From the NCBI RefSeq assembly GCF_003073045.1, contig NC_037590.1, forward strand, positions 7,475,835-7,539,834: DNA of 64,000 nucleotides, in the 5' to 3' direction. A program made the position numbers and the translations under genes. The notes below the pieces were generated by a model. It saw only the letters and a program-made list of their open reading frames with translations, made no database searches and was not told the DNA's origin. Positions within the stretch are counted from its first letter, which is position 1. Each line of letters opens with the position of its first letter. Positions 22,746 through 35,778 of the stretch are shown here, piece after piece. Source of the DNA: Pomacea canaliculata (Eukaryota; Mollusca; Gastropoda; Architaenioglossa; Ampullariidae).

Positions 22746-25700
22746 GAATTTTAGCGAGAGGATTCTGAACAAAAAGGAAAATGAGGACTTCATGCTTACA
22801 AGTCTTGTTTGTGTGTAAGTTGGTTTTGCAGTATTTCTTTTGAGTGACCGGTAAACAAACGAAAATTGAAGTGAAACAATGTTTTTAGCATTATTATGAT
22901 CTCAATGACTGTTTTATACAAATTATTAGTTCATTTTTTCATTGCACCGAGACCAATATTTATTGTATTGGTGTATCTTTTCCAAACCAGCTTTAGAGTA
23001 TTGTGACAAAAGATTTATGATCTGAACAAAACATTTGCTAACTACTTATCTCTTCACACACATTGTTTTTTTAATACAGGTGTCTTCCTCCAAGCGTTGT
23101 CTGGAATACAAGGCACCACCACAAGTATGTAAATTCAGCTTTACTGTATACATCAAGTAATGCTTGTAATATAGATTGAAACAAGAATAAACATAAACAC
23201 ATTTTCAAGCTGTGTAAGGACACACAGTCATTTCAATTTCAACTTTTTGGTAATTCTTTAAACTATAGCAAAACGTTTTTGAACCCGTGGAAAATAGTTT
23301 TTGTAAAAGACCGATATTTTCACGATTATGATTTCTTTCTTACATCATGGGATGTTTATAAGGTAGACTAGGATAAGCTGCCTTGCTCGGTAGGTAGGGT
23401 AGGAGTGTAAAATACATTTTAGACTGATAATATTTTCTGTCAATAATGTGTTTATCGGGACGGAACCACATCTGTAAGTGGGTATGTGTGTGAAAAAAGA
23501 TGTCACAGTTGTAATTAAAATATGGACATAGCTTTCTCAATGACTAAAACATACACAATGTAAGCGTGCATGCTTTAAAATCAAGTAAAAAGTTAGAAAA
23601 CAAAAGTAGTTGACACATTTATTATATTTCTTTTTTTTTTAAAGCAAGAGTTTCTTGAGAAATAAAGATTTTACCCAAATACAAAGGCTAGTTGTTAAGC
23701 AGCACACTATAACAACGGGTATATGCCGTGCCCATGGAATTATGGGGAGAAGTAAACAGTCAGGTTAATGATTAAACATTAAGGTGACCTTTGAAGGTCG
23801 GTCAGCAAGGTGCTGGTGTAGGCGAGGTTATGAGTTGGTGGCACTCACATGAACTTCATGATCTTGTGAAAATGCTTGGTTTGTTCAGTGAATTCCACAG
23901 ACACAGACAACACCACCATCAGCAGCCCCGCCAGTGGAGGTTCATTAGATTCAACCCCTACCACAGCTACTACTACTACCACCGCCACCACCACCACTGC
24001 TCCTCGAGTAAGTCCATGTCTAGTCACTCGCACCCTGAGCTCAGCTTACAGTTGTTGCTCCCTAAGGATGCTCGCACCAGAACCACGCCAGGACCTACAC
24101 GCAAACACACAGCTGCTCCATCACATTACAGCAGCTGTAGTGTCACCATGGCAACACGGATGTCATAGTGCCATTGTCACAGGACTCAAACAGACTTGTC
24201 ATCATAACAGCTAACAATAGCTACGAGTCGTCGTCACAACACAGAAACAGATGAGTTATTATCACAACAGTGAAACGGACGTATCACCACAACACAGAAA
24301 CAAAGTTGTTATCAGCTATTATCGCAAAAACAAAAAAGGAATATCTCACCATCAAAATTTGTTCGATTGCATCCCCATTCCCACAAAAAACAAAAACAAA
24401 GAGCTATTTTATTTCATCAAATGCTAGTTAATTAACATTTGTCCGCCAGAAGAATAGCACATCAGCTAGTAAATCACTAATAATGATGATGAGAACGATA
24501 ATGACGATAACATTGACGACGATGACGATGATGATTGTGGTGATGATAATACTGGCCACTGAGAGAGAGAGAGGTAGGGTCGTTCAGTCTGCTGCTAACA
24601 TATTTGTGTTCAATCTCAGAAGTGTTACAGCTTCTCCAACTGCGACTCAGCGTCAACCTGCGGCACCAACTCCGTAAACTGCTTCAACAACTCCTGCCAG
24701 GTACAGTCGTTTAGTAGTTATTCTTATTAAACTTTATTTTTTCCATTTAAATCCTGTTGATGAATTAACTTACATTCCCATCCATCACCTAGCACAATTA
24801 CTATGACTACAAGTACACAGGCACCATTCCATTGCACAGAATAGAAATATTGATGATAACATTCTTCTCTGTCTTTACATGATAAGTGTTGGATGTTGTG
24901 AGGGTAAGGGGTGTGTGGTTCCTATGTGTGGCATCACCATGCAGTTGGTATAGATGTGATTTTGCTTGGAGCTTTCAACCAAGGGGACTCCAGCAAGAAG
25001 CCACCCTGTCTTGGGTTAATTTACACGCGTATAGAAGTATCCATCTGTAAAAATGAGATGACATTGTCAATATTATGCGATGTGCCACTTGTATTGAGCA
25101 AAACAAAATCCATAAAAGACTAACCTGTGTGCTCAAGGAAAATCCTTGGAAATAGAGCATAAAGTATCACAAAAACATATTCTTGTAGTATTTTATGATA
25201 AAAATTTTATTTCAATCACACCTGGATTTGTCAAGAAAACAGGAAATATTTCTAAAAATAGCGTCGTGTGCATGACCCGAATTCAAAGAAGAAAGATGCG
25301 ATACTCTGTAAAAATAAAGCAAACCAAGATATTGTTGCTGATTAAGATTGTTGATGAAGTTAGTTTGTCATTTCCTAAAGATGATGGCAACAGACTCCAG
25401 TGGAGTAACTTTGTTCAGACATCTGTATATACACATCTCTGCTTTGCTCAAACCTGCCGTGTGACTTCGTCTTCACACTGTACTCAAGAATGCTCAAAAC
25501 ATTTTAAAATCAGTTGTTATCCAGTCATTTATGCAGTACAGGCAAGTCTACGACTTTCAGATCATCTTCCTACACCAGTGCCAACTGGACAAAAGCACGA
25601 GATGCTAAAACAACTATGACTGCTGGTAACAAGCTTAAGAAACATCAAGCACCAGATGTACAACATTGGCGGTTTATACACCTCCTGGTCCACAAGTAGC

Positions 25701-26365
25701 ATAGTGCTACAGTCACACAGTTGTTGAACGACTTCCTATACATGTCCGTGCTCTTATCTTTGTCCTGTCCAATGCTGAAACCAACTGACAGGGTGAGGGC
25801 ATCATTGATGTGCTGCTCCAAGCAACTAAAATAGAATTGAATGTGATAAACTTATGAGAAGCTTAAACGGGAACATGTGCGAGTAGGTGAAAAGATTTAT
25901 TCGGAAAATTAATGAAAAGTTGTTAATAATATTTGTTGTAATAAGGCGCCCAGGTTTATTACGGAAAATGTAAGAAACAATGATGGACCTGAGCAAAAGC
26001 AATGAATATTGAGAATGAAGGACAGGTGTACAAACACCAAAGCGTCTGAAGGTCGGGCGCCATTTGTGTTTCAGATCACACGCAAGACGACCGGAGGTAG
26101 CGTTAACATCACAGCAGAATGTTCACCATATGACTGCTCGGTGACCACCACCACAGCCACTACGACCACCACCACCACAGCCACTACGACGACCACGACG
26201 TCGGCCTCGTCCACAACTACTACAGCGAAACCTACTACGGAATACCAATGCTGTAGTACAGATAACTGTAACTCTGTGTCTTATCTGAACACCGCACCTG
26301 AGTTTCTACCTGGCTACCTGTCTCTAATCATTGCCGCCGGCTATGGCCTTCTGAGAATGATGTAG
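22746..26365 (+). CDS. Secreted GPI-anchored Ly6/uPAR (LU) protein with Thr-rich tracts, complete CDS
   Basis: Exons: 22746-22814 (ATG at 22781), 23080-23124, 23901-24007, 24620-24700, 26075-26365 (TAG). The CDS is 558 bases, 185 aa, and all phases agree. Residues 1-23 form a signal peptide (MRTSCLQVLFVCVFLQALSG then IQG). Residues 27-62 are a Ser/Thr-rich stalk. From C64 there are ten cysteines (64, 70, 76, 83, 88, 105, 110, 148, 149, 154) ending in CCSTDNCN, the LU three-finger hallmark. A second threonine tract (about 113-146) lies between cysteines seven and eight. The last about 20 residues are hydrophobic (LPGYLSLIIAAGYGLL), as expected for a GPI signal. The function is unknown; LU proteins are surface receptors, ligands or modulators. 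The polypyrimidine tract and CAG before 22746 imply an upstream 5' UTR exon. An alternative exon 3 acceptor at 23907 would also keep frame. Confidence 0.85.
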
Positions 26366-29300
26366 TCTGCACATGGTCTTTCTCTTTGCAGCTGATACAT
26401 TTGTTCTGCATTTATTTACTTATTTACTTGTTTACAGTCTTCTCCTTTGCCTAGCTCCACAACATGCAAGCCAACCATGCACAGGTGAATGCCTTCACGA
26501 CTAGCAAAATATTACAAAACAGATGGCGCTTCTGCAGCAGACTATGCTAAAAAATGTCGACTCTTTCTATTTTCTTGGTCGATTTCTTAAAACATCGTAT
26601 TTGAGAGACTTTGAGAGGAAGGTTTGTGTGCGCGATGCACCCAGAGATTCGTTGGTATGTGGTTTTTTTCAACCAACACAACAGTTTATGTGTTCTGTCA
26701 CCTCGAATGTTTTCAATACAACACACAAACACTGCTTTCCTCCAATTTCTTGATGGTCCTCTGATAGGTTGTTTGTTTTGTTTAATTGTTTCAATTACAC
26801 CTCTTCAGTCTTTCGTGATTAGACATAAAGTTTAGAAGAGAAACAGTTTTCAAACAACTATATATAGAGAATGAAGCGGTTATCATGAGTTGTTTTTACA
26901 ACTGCGCCGGTAATGCAGAGTTTAAATCTTCTCCACTTCTCTTTTTTTCTTTTCTTTTTTTTTTTTTTTAAAAAAAAGATTTAAAGTGTTATTACAGGCT
27001 AAGAAAAAATAATTTCAAAATTGAATTCTGGGATGCTAATATTACACGCGCTTACAAACAAACTGTTGCAACGTGTGTTGCTAGTGGAGCAACATGTCAT
27101 TTTGGCCAAACTGAGGAAGCTAGGACTGACAAGACACACAGACATAAATACACACAAACACTTACATACGAACATGCAGACACATCCATGTAGACATCAA
27201 CCTTGTCATTGTCAATGACGTTGATGACGCGCATAAACCTCTGATGACATCAGCCTTGTGCGCCGAGACACAGACGACAGTGATGATTACTATCGGACAT
27301 ACATCAACAATAAAATCAGTATTCCTCCTGTAAGAGAATAGGACTGATTATAAAAAGAACAGATGAGCGGATACTTTTCATGAAGTCTACAGAATGCGGG
27401 TTTGTTTTCCAAATGACTGAGTTCGGATAGAAAGAATTAGTTTTCAAAATCTGGGTGAGTAGCCCCATGTTAAGTCTCGAAAACAATTTTTCACACTTCA
27501 ATGGGTTCGAGAAAAGTTCAGAGTATGACATGAAAAGAAATGGGTTACTTATCCAGATTTTTGGAAATGTCCTTTGCTCTCCTGGTCATTTGAAAAAAGT
27601 CGATTTTGTAGATGTTCTGCACTTTGTTGTTCTGTGTGGACTTAGGCACAAGTCAGCTGAATGCCATGTTTGCTCTTCGCTTGTAGCCTGTTGTTTGTTT
27701 AGCTTTTTGTTCTCTCTTTCTAACACAATAGCTTAAATAATAAAGCATTGAAATCTGACCACTGTCTCTAAACACATTGGATGCTCTTTTATCGGAAACT
27801 GTAATAAGATTGTTGATAGTTTTGCACTTAATTTGGATTATTGTTTGATTTTTTCACTATTTTTCATGTTAGTGTCAGCAGGTCGCCTGTATGTTATATC
27901 ACAACACATTGCTTTGATATTGCTTGAATCTGTTTGTGACGTAGTTACATGTGAACTTAGTATATGCAGATAAACATATTGTTTACACTTATTAGCTTTA
28001 GTAGAGAAATTGAGATACTTGGTGTACAGAGAATGAATACAAGAAGAAAAGAGGCAGGTATAATTTATCGAATGAACTGATAAGATTTTCGTTACTCGAG
28101 TGATTATTGTATCAAGGAAGCTAATCTATGTTTTAATATTTTATATTCGGTGTATTGGTGTTTTTGTTTTTTCTAATGGACTAAATTTGCAGTTGTTAAG
28201 GACCTTTATAATCGGGTAAGCATTCGATCAGGTTTGGCAAAGTCGTTTGGGGAGTTCACAGGAAACTAAGTTTTTGGGGCAAATGTTCTGAACATGTGAA
28301 TTTGGGTCAACATGTTAAATCCAGATTTGTTTGTTAATACAAAGTGACTTGGGAACAGTTCAGATGTCTGACCTTTCAGACCTTTGGCCGGTTTAGAACA
28401 GACTTTATATGTGTGACTTAAAAAATTTACTTTCTTTGGTAGAAGTTCTTTGAATTTGACGAGTTTTACGAAGCTTCTTAATAAATAAAATCATGCGTGA
28501 AAAAAGAGCACTGTTTATAAATATGACTTGTTGTACAAAACAGTTATAGATTGGGTGTACTTGCACTGTTTGTCAGAAACATTTTGCACATTTGGTCAAA
28601 ATCAACTATTGGGAAGATGAAATATATTTTCCCATAAATAGTTCTAGGCACGCAGCTATTGCCGTCCTTATATATTTATGAAAAATTGCCTTTTCTTTAA
28701 AACAGACATCTCAGTATCACTTGAGTAGAAAGAAACTTGAGGTTGTTGTAACTTATTGATATGTTCGATCAAAGAATTACAGTCCTGGCTCGTTTTCTCG
28801 CCATCAACACAAATGTTAGACGAGCGTGGCGACATAACGAGGGTACAGAAAAAAATATCTGATGTAAATTTGGGGAAATCATTTCTGTAACAAAGTTGGT
28901 GAGTTTGGCGAGACAAGAAGCTGAGACTGTATTTAAAATGTATTTCTAATGCCTCACTGTAGTGTCACCAACTAAATTGTGATTTGCATTTTTGACAATG
29001 CAGTGATTTTGTACTCGAGGAAAGAAATTACAAACCACAGCTTTGTTGGTTCACCAACAATTATTTTTGATTGAATTCCGTCCTCAAAATGTTCTCTGAA
29101 TAATGAAATAAATTTGTAGACGTACAAACGTATTGAATTTTGTGGTGTGTTACATGTAAAGTATACAAAGTATCGCATGTCTGCTAAAATGTTATGATCA
29201 CAAGTTAACTCTCATTTATTGTTTAATCACGAGTAAGTTACATTATACTTTATGCTAATTTCTCTGTCTCCCAGGTTATCTAATTTTTTTTTTGCCTGAA

Positions 29301-29942
29301 ATTTACCTGTTACTGAGACATGTATGTGCAATGACTGTAAATACAAAGATGTTCTGAAACATGCACTTGTTCAACTGCGACCAAAAAAAAAAACTACGAA
29401 GTTATAAAATTAAATAATTATTACAAATTGTAACATAAATAATTAAAGAAAAATAAATGTTCAATACGATGCAATTAAGACAACAAAATTGTAATATTAT
29501 TAATTAAATGTTACATTAAAATATAAATTTTAAAGATGTAATTTTAAATAATTGCGCCTGAATGCAGCGAATGTTTGATGAAAGGGAGATAACTTCCTAG
29601 AGTGAGGAAGCCATAAGAGGGTTGAGATAGAAAGGACAGAAATTAAAAAAAAAATACTGAAAACATTAGAGGAGTGCTCTGATTATAAGGAGCAGGGTTT
29701 CTGGTCTCGAAGAAAAGAACTTTTCATGGAGAACATACTGAACTGTTTTACACGCCATAACAGGTGAAGAATCATGTAGAAGAAAGTCTGCCTCAAAAAG
29801 AAATAAAATAAATGAAGTAAATTTTAAATAAAAATTTTATTTACATTAAAGAAATTAAAAATACTGTTCTGCTCAGAAAAATCTTTATTTAAAATCATTG
29901 AAAGACATTCATGATTTTTTGTTTGTTTTGAAAAACGGATAT
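26366..29942. other. Intergenic stretch between the LU and homeobox genes
   Basis: AT-rich DNA with poly-T and poly-A runs (for example 26940-26980). AATAAA words at 27308 and 27737 could serve as polyadenylation signals for the plus-strand LU gene. TTTATT words near 29884 could serve the minus-strand homeobox gene. No exon of a further gene is recognisable. Confidence 0.45.
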
Positions 29943-32300
29943 TTACTTAAGGGGAGCGAAGACAGGCAGACAAGTGTTGGGACCTCCCCTGAAATAGCAG
30001 CAGTAGCCATGTTTGTCTTGCACCCTAAGGTCCAGCTCCCCCAGTAGTCTACGTGAATGTTGAGACAACTTCAGGTTACCAGGCAACCGAGGCACGGAGG
30101 GCACCGTGGAGGGGAGGTCACACTGGCAGACCAGCGACGAGCAGCAGACGGGATTACCTGAGAAGGGAAAGGAAGGACATGGCAGCAGCGCCCGGCAGGT
30201 GTCGCGCAGTCCTGCGGAAATGCCGCTGGTGAAGCTGCTGAAGAAGGCTGTAGACAGAGGCAGGAGGGTAGAGGAGGGAGCGTTCTTGCCATCCTGGTCA
30301 GCAGTTCTTGCCGATGTGTAGAGAGGTGAGGAGGAGACGGAGGACACCTGACCCCGCTTTGTCATTTTGCGCCACTTGGCCCGGCGGTTTTGAAACCAGA
30401 CCTGTTATAGTTTAGTCTGTTTCTATTAACCAGACAGGTTACAGGTTACAGTCATTTTCGATTAACCATACCTTTTTTAGGTTACAATCATTCATGAAGT
30501 TCACATGTATGTGAGAGAAGGTGTAGGTGTGCGTCTTGTGTGGGCATTATGTTGTGTATATATATATATATGTGTGTGCTCATATTATGTGTGAATATGT
30601 GGTTGGGCTTGTAAACAAAAGAATAATTTGTCTTGGACTTCTTCTGACAGACAATAAAGTTCGTTGCCCAGTATACGTCACAGCTATGCATGACAATCAC
30701 AGCCAATGATGACAAACGCAAAAGAATGAGAAAAGTAAATAAACTAAAAGAAAGACGTGCAGCTGATCCAGAGATTCGTAAATCTTTCTTTGTAGGAACC
30801 AGAATACAAATAATTGTTGTAATTAGTTTGAATTATAAGTATGAGATTTTTATGGGGGCCAAAACATCCAAATGTCGCTAACAGCCACCCTCTTCCCAAA
30901 AAATATTATATGACAAAACTTCAGCACTTAGCTTTCTAAGTCATCTTGAGGAGAAAATGAACTTTCTTTGTGCTTGAGAACCAGACCAGGGGTAAGTACA
31001 AGAAAATAACGAGTTATTGTCATCGCCTTTTCACTGACAACAAGAAGCCAACAATTTATTTGCACTAAGGAGTGAGAACACGATACTCCACATCTTCTCT
31101 ATGCTTTCCATCCCTCATATATTTATATTTCTTTCTTTTCACTTTTCATCGAAAATTCTACAGCGTTACACGCAAAGGATATCCATCATCGGAATGAAAG
31201 ACAAAGTCAGAAAAAGAAGAGAAAAGACGAAGTGAGCGCCTAGTCACCTGCACTCTGGCCTCTGTGAGCTGCAGCCTGTAGGCCAGGGCTTCCCGGGTGT
31301 AGACATCCGGGTAGTGGGTGACGAGGAATGCTCGCTCCAGCTGCGAGATCTGCCACGTGGTGAAGTTCGTCCTGTGTCTGGGACGGGAGGCGCCTGCAGG
31401 AGTGTATGGCACTACAATAAGCTGGTGGGACAGGAAAATACTTTCCTAAATGGTGAAAACACAGAAGGGGTGTCATGCTAGCCAGTGATTTGTTCAGAAA
31501 GAGATTATGCTAGCAAGTATTGTGTATTCGTAGTTATTTGCTGTCTACCAAATTTAATTGAGTTTTATTTGTAAAGATACCCTGACTTTGGGTGGGTAGC
31601 GGTACTCAGTAAGTTCTCTACCCTCTCTTCTTCTACTTAATTTTTTTTTTTTCTCTTCCACCTCATCCTCCTCATTATCACCATTAAAGGGAGACAATAT
31701 TTCACAGTGGGCAGATGCAAAAGTGCTACTTGCGTGATCTTATTCAGAATCATCTACAAACATGAGTTATGAAGACAATAAACTCAAAAATCTCATAGTT
31801 CAATAAAGCTTAACAAATTGAAAGAAAACACCGACAGTTATGCAGCTAGAACTCAAAAGCAACTGACATAAACAGCTAAACATTCAGCTAAATAGATTGA
31901 AATAAATAAACACACACAGAGGCATAACGGATCAAAAGATATTGTATTAGACAGCAGCTTAACCACCAATAAATGGACAGAAAAATTATATAGGAATATG
32001 TTAATAATATGACACAGACTGTTTTAAATTTAAATCAATTATTTTCTTTGTTAGTATGGAAGTACAATCAAGATATATTTAAAGAAAGAAATAAACTTAC
32101 AAGCTAATAAAGAAAAGAAAAATATTTAGCAAGATACTCTAATTAATTATCTTACCCTTTTCTCTGTTCGTTTTGGGGACAATGGTTCCAGGTACCTGTA
32201 GGTCTGTGTTTGAAGCTGGTTGCTCGTCAGCAAGAATTCTGTCCATCCCAAACGACAACACAGGTGTTTTGAGATCAGGAACACTCTGATATGACTCCAT
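29943..32300 (-). CDS. Paired-like (PRD-class, Q50) homeobox transcription factor, complete CDS
   Basis: Three exons: 32156-32300, 31248-31411, 29943-30401; 768 bases, 255 aa, all phases agree. The homeodomain is residues 58-117. It begins [20 protein letters not shown], continues [13 protein letters not shown] and ends in the recognition helix [12 protein letters not shown], with glutamine at position 50. The second intron falls between homeodomain positions 46 and 47, the classic PRD-class intron site. Near the N terminus FGMDRIL (17-23) resembles the eh1 motif that recruits Groucho/TLE co-repressors, so a repressor role is plausible. I see no paired domain and no C-terminal OAR motif. The RTNF start and HYPDV...REALA pattern recall Uncx, and the rest recalls Hbn/Rax/Arx, but I cannot assign an orthology group. 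It acts in the nucleus; targets are unknown. Confidence 0.92.
30555..30577 (+). repeat. (TA)n microsatellite in homeobox intron 2
   Basis: A short TATATA run followed by TGTGTG lies inside the intron between the second and third homeobox exons. Confidence 0.85.
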
Positions 32301-32957
32301 ACCTAGCAGTCTTTATACTTCCACAACTTCAAAACCTTGTCATGAGTCCATTTAGCCAGGAGTTTCTTTTAAAAGGCAGCTCTGGCGATAACTTAGGAAC
32401 TGTGGGAAGCTTGATATCCCATCTTGCAGCCGTCCACTGGGTGCCAGAGACTACCTGCAGGCTCTGCAAGAACCACAACCCCCGTCTTTTGCCTTAAGTA
32501 ACCTCCCCGCTTCATCTTATCTACTGAGGCAGTGGTCGGCTTGCGGATTATGACCAATTTGTTCCACTTTAATTTCATCAAACGTCGTTGACAGCAATTT
32601 GCTTTATTTACCAACGGCTGTCGCTTCATGCTTTAGCTACATGGGCGAGTAACTCGTGTTTTGTTTTCTCCCCTTGCTGACTATCCCGCATCCGTATCTT
32701 GGCTGGGCAGCGTCATTGTACGTGAGAGAAGGGTTGTCTTTCGTTGTAATAATGGTTCTTATGTAAGTCTTAGGTTTTAAAAAATATTTTGTATATGTAG
32801 TTGAAATGTATGTTAATATTAAAAAATGGATAGTATTTTAGTAGATTTGTTTTTCTTTTTTTGCCGACAAACATGGCATCAATGCTCTGATTCTTCTATC
32901 TTAAACCTTTCGAAAAACAAATCCAGATACACTTTGTCACTTTCCTAGGGAGTCAGC
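32301..32957. other. 5' flank of the homeobox gene
   Basis: This is sequence upstream of the homeobox start codon at 32300, which should contain its 5' UTR and promoter. I see no TATA box or upstream exon that I can place with confidence. It ends at the short terminal-inverted-repeat element at 32958. Confidence 0.4.
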
Positions 32958-33132
32958 CAGGGCTTCTGCTTACGCCAAAAATTGCGTACAGTACGCATTA
33001 AAAGTTCGGAGGACCCCTTCAATTTTCGTCAATGGGGTCCCCTTCAAATTTGGGCGAAGAACAGGGATCCCTTAAAAATCTGAAGAAGGGGTCCCTGGGA
33101 CCCCAAAGAATTTAGCTTTAGCAGAAGCCCTG
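32958..33132 (+). mobile_element. MITE-like element with terminal inverted repeats, copy 1
   Basis: A 175-bp element starting CAGGGCTTCTGCT and ending AGCAGAAGCCCTG, which are perfect inverted repeats. It is flanked by the hexamer GTCAGC on both sides (32952-32957 and 33133-33138), a likely target-site duplication. A reverse-complement copy lies at 63695-63861. There is no coding capacity, so it would be a non-autonomous DNA transposon. The inner part is rich in GGGGTCCC/GGGACCCC words and can fold on itself. Confidence 0.85.
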
Positions 33133-35778
33133 GTCAGCCATTCAAAAAAATCGTAGCGATTAATTAAAAATATGTGTGATTTATTGAGAGACTTTATAAC
33201 TTCATATGTCAGAGTACCTGCACTAAATATGCTTTGGTTGATATGCTGCTTTTAAGTTCATTTGACTGTCTTGTAACCGGTCACCTAGCTGTGCACCAAA
33301 CTGATGTTTTTTTTAAAATTTAAATTCCTACAACAACCCTTGTCTACACTCTCTTTAGTCTTGCTTTCCCATTGCTTAAAAAACATTGTCGGTATTATTT
33401 ATTTATCTGCTTCATAACTTATTTTAAAAATAGTCACATAATTAAATTTATTTTGGAGACTTAAAACAATTTTGCGTCAGGGAGAAATAATTTTGAAATA
33501 AACCAGCAATTGTCTTCCTGTTTAAATTGTACGATATACATTTGCGTGTACGAATTCCGACACTGAAATAAACAAATTACAAACAATAAAAACAGGTAAA
33601 ATATTTCCCTTCAACATTTAGATAAAGTTTTGAAACTGAACAAAACTTACAAATAAAAAGACCTGCTAAAGGTATAGGAATACGGATACCCATACGGATT
33701 TCGTAAACTTTCCGCGAAGTCGCCGTTGCTCTCCGGACGAAGGAAGATTGGCCTGAACCAGGCAGCAACAAACCTCCTCTAACGATCGACTGTTGCAAGA
33801 GTTCCCAGCCTCAAAGAATTCATCTTCATCTTTCTTCCATGCCGGACCAGCGCCTTGTTGACTCGCGCTCCATTCCTCGTGGGCAGCGGATTAATTTGCT
33901 AATCTGAGATAACTCATGCTTGATTAGTTCGCTGCTCTCCCTTTCTTCTGCTTTCCCTCCGCAGAGCCCAGCTGCTGGTCAGAGCTGCGGTTCCTGCGCA
34001 CTGCGCTGACATTTCTAGAGATTTCCAAGCGACATTAATCTTAATAAGGTAATTCATTACCTTCACATACACATTTCCTTACTCTGCTGTAAATTTCGTT
34101 TCCTAGTAGAAAAAATAGCAAATTAATTTATACTTTTAAATATTCATCTGCAGAAGTAACCGGGAAAACAACTCTCTTGACACATTGCTATAGGAAGATC
34201 AAGAGACCAGAGCAGAACATATATTTTCTGGCACCATTCTCGGAAAAAGATAAGATCAGTATATGCAATAAATTCTGAGGTAAGCACTGACAGTACAAAC
34301 CGAGCTAGATATAATTGTTGTAGGAATGAAATGTGATGTTTTTAGAGCTCCGACTACTTTATTTCAAACAAAATAGCACATTATATTTGATTCAGGTCCT
34401 TATGATTCTGTTCATTATCATTGCACAACAGGCTGGATTTATTTAAAACATTAAAATCCTTTATTATAAACTGAAGATAAAAAAAAAATTAAATTCCCAG
34501 GGCGTTTGTCATTTTTTTTTAAAAATCACCAGCCATCACAGTTTTTCTGGTTCTAAAAAACGCAGTGTTTTTGTGACAGTGTAAACATTAATAAACACAA
34601 TCAGGTTGAAGGCTGTAGTCCAATTTATTTGCTAGCAACGAAATAACACAAACACAACAATAGGCAGATAAAGTAAAGCTGTTTAATAAGAAATTTTGTT
34701 TCGTGCAAATTGTTATAAATGCTGCTAGTGTATCATAAACAAAATATCAAGAAGAACTCACAGAACCATTTGTACTGTTTCTGTCATTAATTACATGAAG
34801 CAGTTTTGCCAAAACTTGCAGAATGTTGGATCTCATTCGTTCTCGTTATCTGAAGATGAACCGTTAGTTCTTGTGATTTTTGCCTGCTTTTACTGACTGA
34901 ATTTTTTCACCTGAGAGCTAAGTAAAATATACTATTAGAGGACACATCTGCCGATAACATGAAATTTTGCAGTGATATACGAAATGAGATCTTTTGGTAA
35001 GTAAATTCCTCAAATCCTTATTTCAATTCACGTATTAATGAAGGCGGATGTTGATGTAAGCAAATATGGTCTAAAAATAAACGTTTGCGCACGTCACAGG
35101 CTAGTAATCTTGCGATAAATTCAACTTAACAGAAATAATAGTGCATAAATAAAAGATTTACCAAACTAGACATGGTCTTTTAAAATTTCTTATAATTCAA
35201 TATCATCCAGCTTCTCAATGTAGATGTGAAAATAAACTTTACAAAATTGCATGTGATGCCAACAGTTTGTAAAATACACAAATATAAATGTAGAAATACC
35301 GAACAAGACTGGAAATCGGGAGGTTAGCTCCTACCTTGGGACCTATTTCGAAATATCCGTCGAGCTGAGGAAATAAACCTTAGAGACCCTATCAATACTG
35401 AAAACAACACACTTAATGAACTTAAGGAACGTTCAGTTTTAAAATCAATAGTCATTTATTAAAACAGTAATTCTTATCTTGTCCTTATCTTTCTCTTGTA
35501 ACTAGCACTTGTTTTGTTTTGTTTGTTTATTTTTTAATCTGAGACCACTTCCTGAGTATAGCTACCCACTGGGATTAATAAAGTTGGTCCTTGTCCTTGT
35601 GCTTGTCCCAGTCCTGCTGTTGAGGGTCCACCATTGTGCAGTTTATGCTCGATGATCTCAAAGAAGAAGTGTTTAATCATTTGTTTGTGTTTTCACAGGT
35701 CGCTAAAACACACAAATGGTGTCATAAATTCATCGAGCAAGTCTGACAAAACATCTTCCTCTGAATGTTTTTGAGAAT
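33133..35778. other. Intergenic stretch between homeobox and cadherin genes
   Basis: AT-rich sequence with no recognised exon. Near 35540-35620 a word CCCACTGGGATTAATAAAG followed by repeated CCTTGT looks like the 3' tail of a non-LTR element on the plus strand. The 3' UTR of the minus-strand cadherin gene must begin at 35778 and run leftwards. Confidence 0.5.

Noticed and set aside
25146-25619. A 157-codon plus-strand frame inside intron 4 of the LU gene, with several cysteines.
   Set aside because: The cysteine spacing does not fit the LU pattern, no known domain is recognised, and the LU exons on both sides join in phase without it. It could be a remnant of an unknown repeat.
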